NCBI GenBank assembly: GCA_958430865.1
Contig: CAUDNR010000435.1
Location: 60,721-121,995, forward strand
DNA: 61,275 bases
Reading direction: 5' to 3'
Origin: Entrophospora sp. SA101
Taxonomy: Eukaryota; Glomeromycota; Glomeromycetes; Entrophosporales; Entrophosporaceae
Part shown: positions 58,526 through 61,275 of the stretch, piece by piece
Layout: each line of letters starts with the position of its first letter
Numbering within the stretch: the first letter of the stretch is position 1
Program-made: the position numbers and the translations under genes
The notes under the pieces: generated by a model
Told to the model about the DNA's origin: nothing
The model's input: the letters and a program-made list of their open reading frames with translations, nothing else
Databases searched by the model: none

Positions 58526-61275
58526 TTAACCCATAGATTTTGAGATAAATATATACTGCTGAAATAATTCTGTTGATGAAATATATGATGATCCAGCTTG
58601 CTTTATTGATACATTTAGTAGATGGCTTGTATAAACTAATTCTGGATGATGCTTGTAATTCTTTGTGTCTGACAAATCTTTTTCTAAATTGATAATTTCT
58701 TGTTGTTTAGCTTCTGCTAATTCAATAGCCTCTTCCTTCTGACATTTTTGTAAACAGTGATGAGCCGTAGGTCGATTTTCTGGATCATGATTCCAACATT
58801 TTTTCATCAACTCAGCATAGAATTCAGGGGTATCATTGGTGATTTGAGGTCTTTCTCCTTTTAGAATATTTGATAAAAGACAATGATTATGTAGCCTATC
58901 ATAGTATGGTTTCTTTCCTGTAGTGAGCTCCCACATTATCACACCAAAACTGTAAATGTCTGATTTTTTAGTATATGGTTTTCTTAATGCTACCTCAGGT
59001 GCTAGGTATAGAAAATTTTTATTTGGTTCATCATTTTCATTTATTATTTGTTGACATGATCCTAAATCTCCTATTGCACATACATCATGGCTGTATGAAA
59101 AAATGTTACCACTGCACAAGCCATGATGAATGTAATTCTTTTCATGAAATTGCAATAATCTAATTCAAAAAATAATAATTTATATATCTATATATATATA
59201 TAACCAATTCTAATAATAAAATTCTAAAACTTACCCATTTGCAACTGAAACAAGCAAATTCATTCTATTTTGCCAAGTAATTTCTTTAAAATTTTTTGAT
59301 AAATTATTATGTAAATCACCATTTTTAGCATACTTAAATACCAACAGATAATCATTCTCCTTAGGATCTTTAGTGATTCCATGCCAATGGTTAATATAAT
59401 TTCTAGTTTTAACTTTATCAAATACTTTTAACTAAAAAAATTATTATAAAATATATATATTTAATAATAGATATTATGCAAGATTAATATTACTAATTTT
59501 ACCTTTTTTAAAATATCTGGAATTTTATTATTAGAATTATATAATCTTTTTAATGCAACATCCTTTGTCTTTGGAAAAAATTTACTAGTCCATGTTGCTT
59601 TATGAACTTCTCCAAAATCACTTTTAGCCAAGTATTCAATATTATTAAATTCACTATATGGAATCCAACATATATTATGATTATAATCTGCATATTGTTT
59701 ACATTCATAAAAAAGTCTAGCTATTTCTTTATTTCCACATTTATCAGTTAATCTTTTAATTTTTCTTTCTTTGCAACCATCACATAATAAATCATTTTTT
59801 ATTTTTTCATCAATACTAATAAATACATCACCTAATTTCTGGACTGTATACACATCTGATTTATGATCTCTTTCTTTTTCTGAAAATTTTTTTAGTTTAC
59901 TTATTGATTTATAAAAAAAATCAAAATAGTTTTTTCCTATGGATTTTTTACAACTGATACAATTTTCTATTAATTTTAATGAATCAATTAATTCATGTAA
60001 TAAAGTATAAGTGTAATTTTGATCACCATTTAGATGAGTATCATCATATTCATTTGGAATTATTATGTTGAATGATTCATTTAATGAGTTGTATAATATA
60101 TTTATATCAGGATTCAAATATTTTTCTGAATTGATAATTTCTTGTCGTTTAGCTTCTGCTAATTCAATAATTTTTTTTTCTTTTTCAGAAGCAGAAATGC
60201 TCAAAAATTTATTTAGATGAACTTCAATTTCTTTAGCTGTTGGTCTATTTTCAGAATTATTATCCCAACATTTTTTCATCAATTCAGCATAGAATTCAGG
60301 AGTATCATCAGTGATTTGAGGTCTCTCTCCTTTTAAAATATCTGATATAAGACAATGATTATGTGGTCTATCATAGTATGGTTTCTTTCCTGTAGTGTGC
60401 TCCCACATTATCATGCCAAAACTGTAAATGTCTGATTCTTTTTTATATGGTTTTTTTGATAACCTTTCAGGTGCTAGGTATGAAATAACTCCAAAGATTT
60501 TATTTTGTTCATCTTTTTTAATATCTTGATTGTATGAAAAAATATTGCCACCATGCAAGTCATGATGAATGTAATTGTTTTCATGAATATTCCATAATCT
60601 AATACATTTGACAACAAAAAAAAAAGATACATTATAACTATTTTATTAAATGATTCCAATAATAAAATTTAAAACTTACGCAGATGCAACAATATATAAT
60701 GAAGCAATTTTATTCTCCCAAGTAAGTTTTTTGAAATTTTTTAAATTATTATGTAAATCACCATGTTTAGCAAATACCAACAAATAATCTCTTTCTTTAG
60801 GATCTTTAGTAATTCCATAACATTGGCTAATATAATTTCTAGCTCTAACTTCATTATGTGCTTTTAACTAAAAAAAATCATTACAAAGTATATTAAATAA
60901 TAGATAATATACAAGGTTAATACATTTACTAATTTACCTCTTTTAAAATATCTGAAATTTTATATAATCTTTTTAATACAACATCCTTTGCTTCAAGAAA
61001 AAAATTGCTAGTCCATGTTGCTTTATGGACTTCTCCAAAACCACCTTTAGCCAAGTATTCAATATTATTAAATTCATTATATGGAATCCAATATATATTA
61101 TCACTATATTGTGCATATTGTTTACATTCATAAAAAAATCTAGCTATTTCTTTATTTCCACATTTATCAGTTAATCTTTTGATTTTTCTTTCTTTGCAAC
61201 CATCACATAATAAATTTTTTTTTATTTTTTCATCAATACTAATAAATACATCACCTAATTCCCCGATTGTATGCA
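58526..61275 (-). CDS. Tandem double-kinase gene, third copy, 5' end beyond the window
   Basis: Exons at 61275-60938 (partial), 60867-60680, 60598-59503, 59431-59235 and 59159-58526 equal copy A at offset 49869. It encodes the same two kinase domains: the first with HHDLHGGN but without a DFG segment, the second with HHGLCSGN (catalytic Asp to Gly) and DLG retained. The start codon, expected at 61549, is outside the window. Here the gene follows HSP60, whereas copy A follows the kinase gene at 3686-5779, so the genomic contexts differ at their left ends. Confidence 0.78.

Larger units (their letters stand above)
57610..61275. repeat. Duplicated segment, copy 2 (of 7741-11406)
   Basis: Offset 49869 to copy 1. 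Base-level agreement holds wherever compared, including position 60261, which matches copy A (10392) and not copy B (30926). It ends at the window edge, so its true length is unknown. Confidence 0.9.

Noticed and set aside
1..61275. tRNA and rRNA genes
   Set aside because: I looked for B-box-like GGTTCGANTCC and cloverleaf-size stems and saw none; a tRNAscan/Infernal run would be decisive.

Overview
The window is very AT-rich eukaryotic DNA with short GT-AG introns, many microsatellites and miniature transposons, and one 10-base run of N (43713-43722). The content best fits an arbuscular mycorrhizal fungus, Rhizophagus irregularis or a close relative (Glomeromycotina). The evidence is an expansion of TKL-like kinases whose N-terminal part carries C-x2-C pairs and a WTSGN..ID.FIQ motif, lineage-repetitive coiled-coil and restriction-fold-like families, and pogo/hAT debris. 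This is inference from family style; no marker such as rDNA is present. Several convenient open frames begin at non-ATG codons, so eukaryotic genes were rebuilt here as ATG starts plus spliced exons.

Layout. 1-3.4 kb: a transposon end, a six-exon MINPP/phytase-type histidine phosphatase (+), and a decayed Tigger/pogo element with TA target duplication. 3.5-5.8 kb: a kinase gene (-) with a minisatellite-encoded tail. 7.4-8.6 kb: two MITE-like foldbacks. 8.66-11.7 kb: a five-exon tandem double-kinase gene (-) in which each kinase domain has lost a different catalytic motif. 12.2-23.4 kb: a broken restriction-fold-like gene, a hAT-type MITE, a RING + ubiquitin-like + TerD gene (-), a coiled-coil gene (+) and a GDP-fucose-transporter-like gene (-). 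24-30 kb: a (GACGAAATG)n tandem array, a GT31 glycosyltransferase gene (-) and another MITE.

Duplications dominate the window. Bases 10393-23178 recur at 30927-43712 (offset 20534), ending exactly at the N gap. Bases 7741-11406 recur at 57610-61275 (offset 49869), running off the window end. The junction of the first duplication lies inside the tandem-kinase gene, where a diverged kinase copy switches to the identical copy. That is the signature of unequal crossing-over between kinase paralogs, although assembly duplication must be excluded. An older duplication links the kinase genes at 3.5-7 kb and 49.8-52.5 kb, including about 1 kb of their upstream DNA.

After the gap: an 8-bp-TSD MITE, a solo pogo end, a coiled-coil pseudogene, the second two-exon-core kinase gene, a decayed class I glutamine amidotransferase, and a head-to-head pair encoding mitochondrial HSP10 (-) and HSP60 (+) across a 271-bp shared promoter. 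HSP60 and HSP10 form one chaperonin machine, so the shared promoter has a clear functional reading. The other genes have no obvious common pathway, but MINPP, the GDP-sugar carrier and GT31 all point to secretory-route or phosphate/sugar metabolism.
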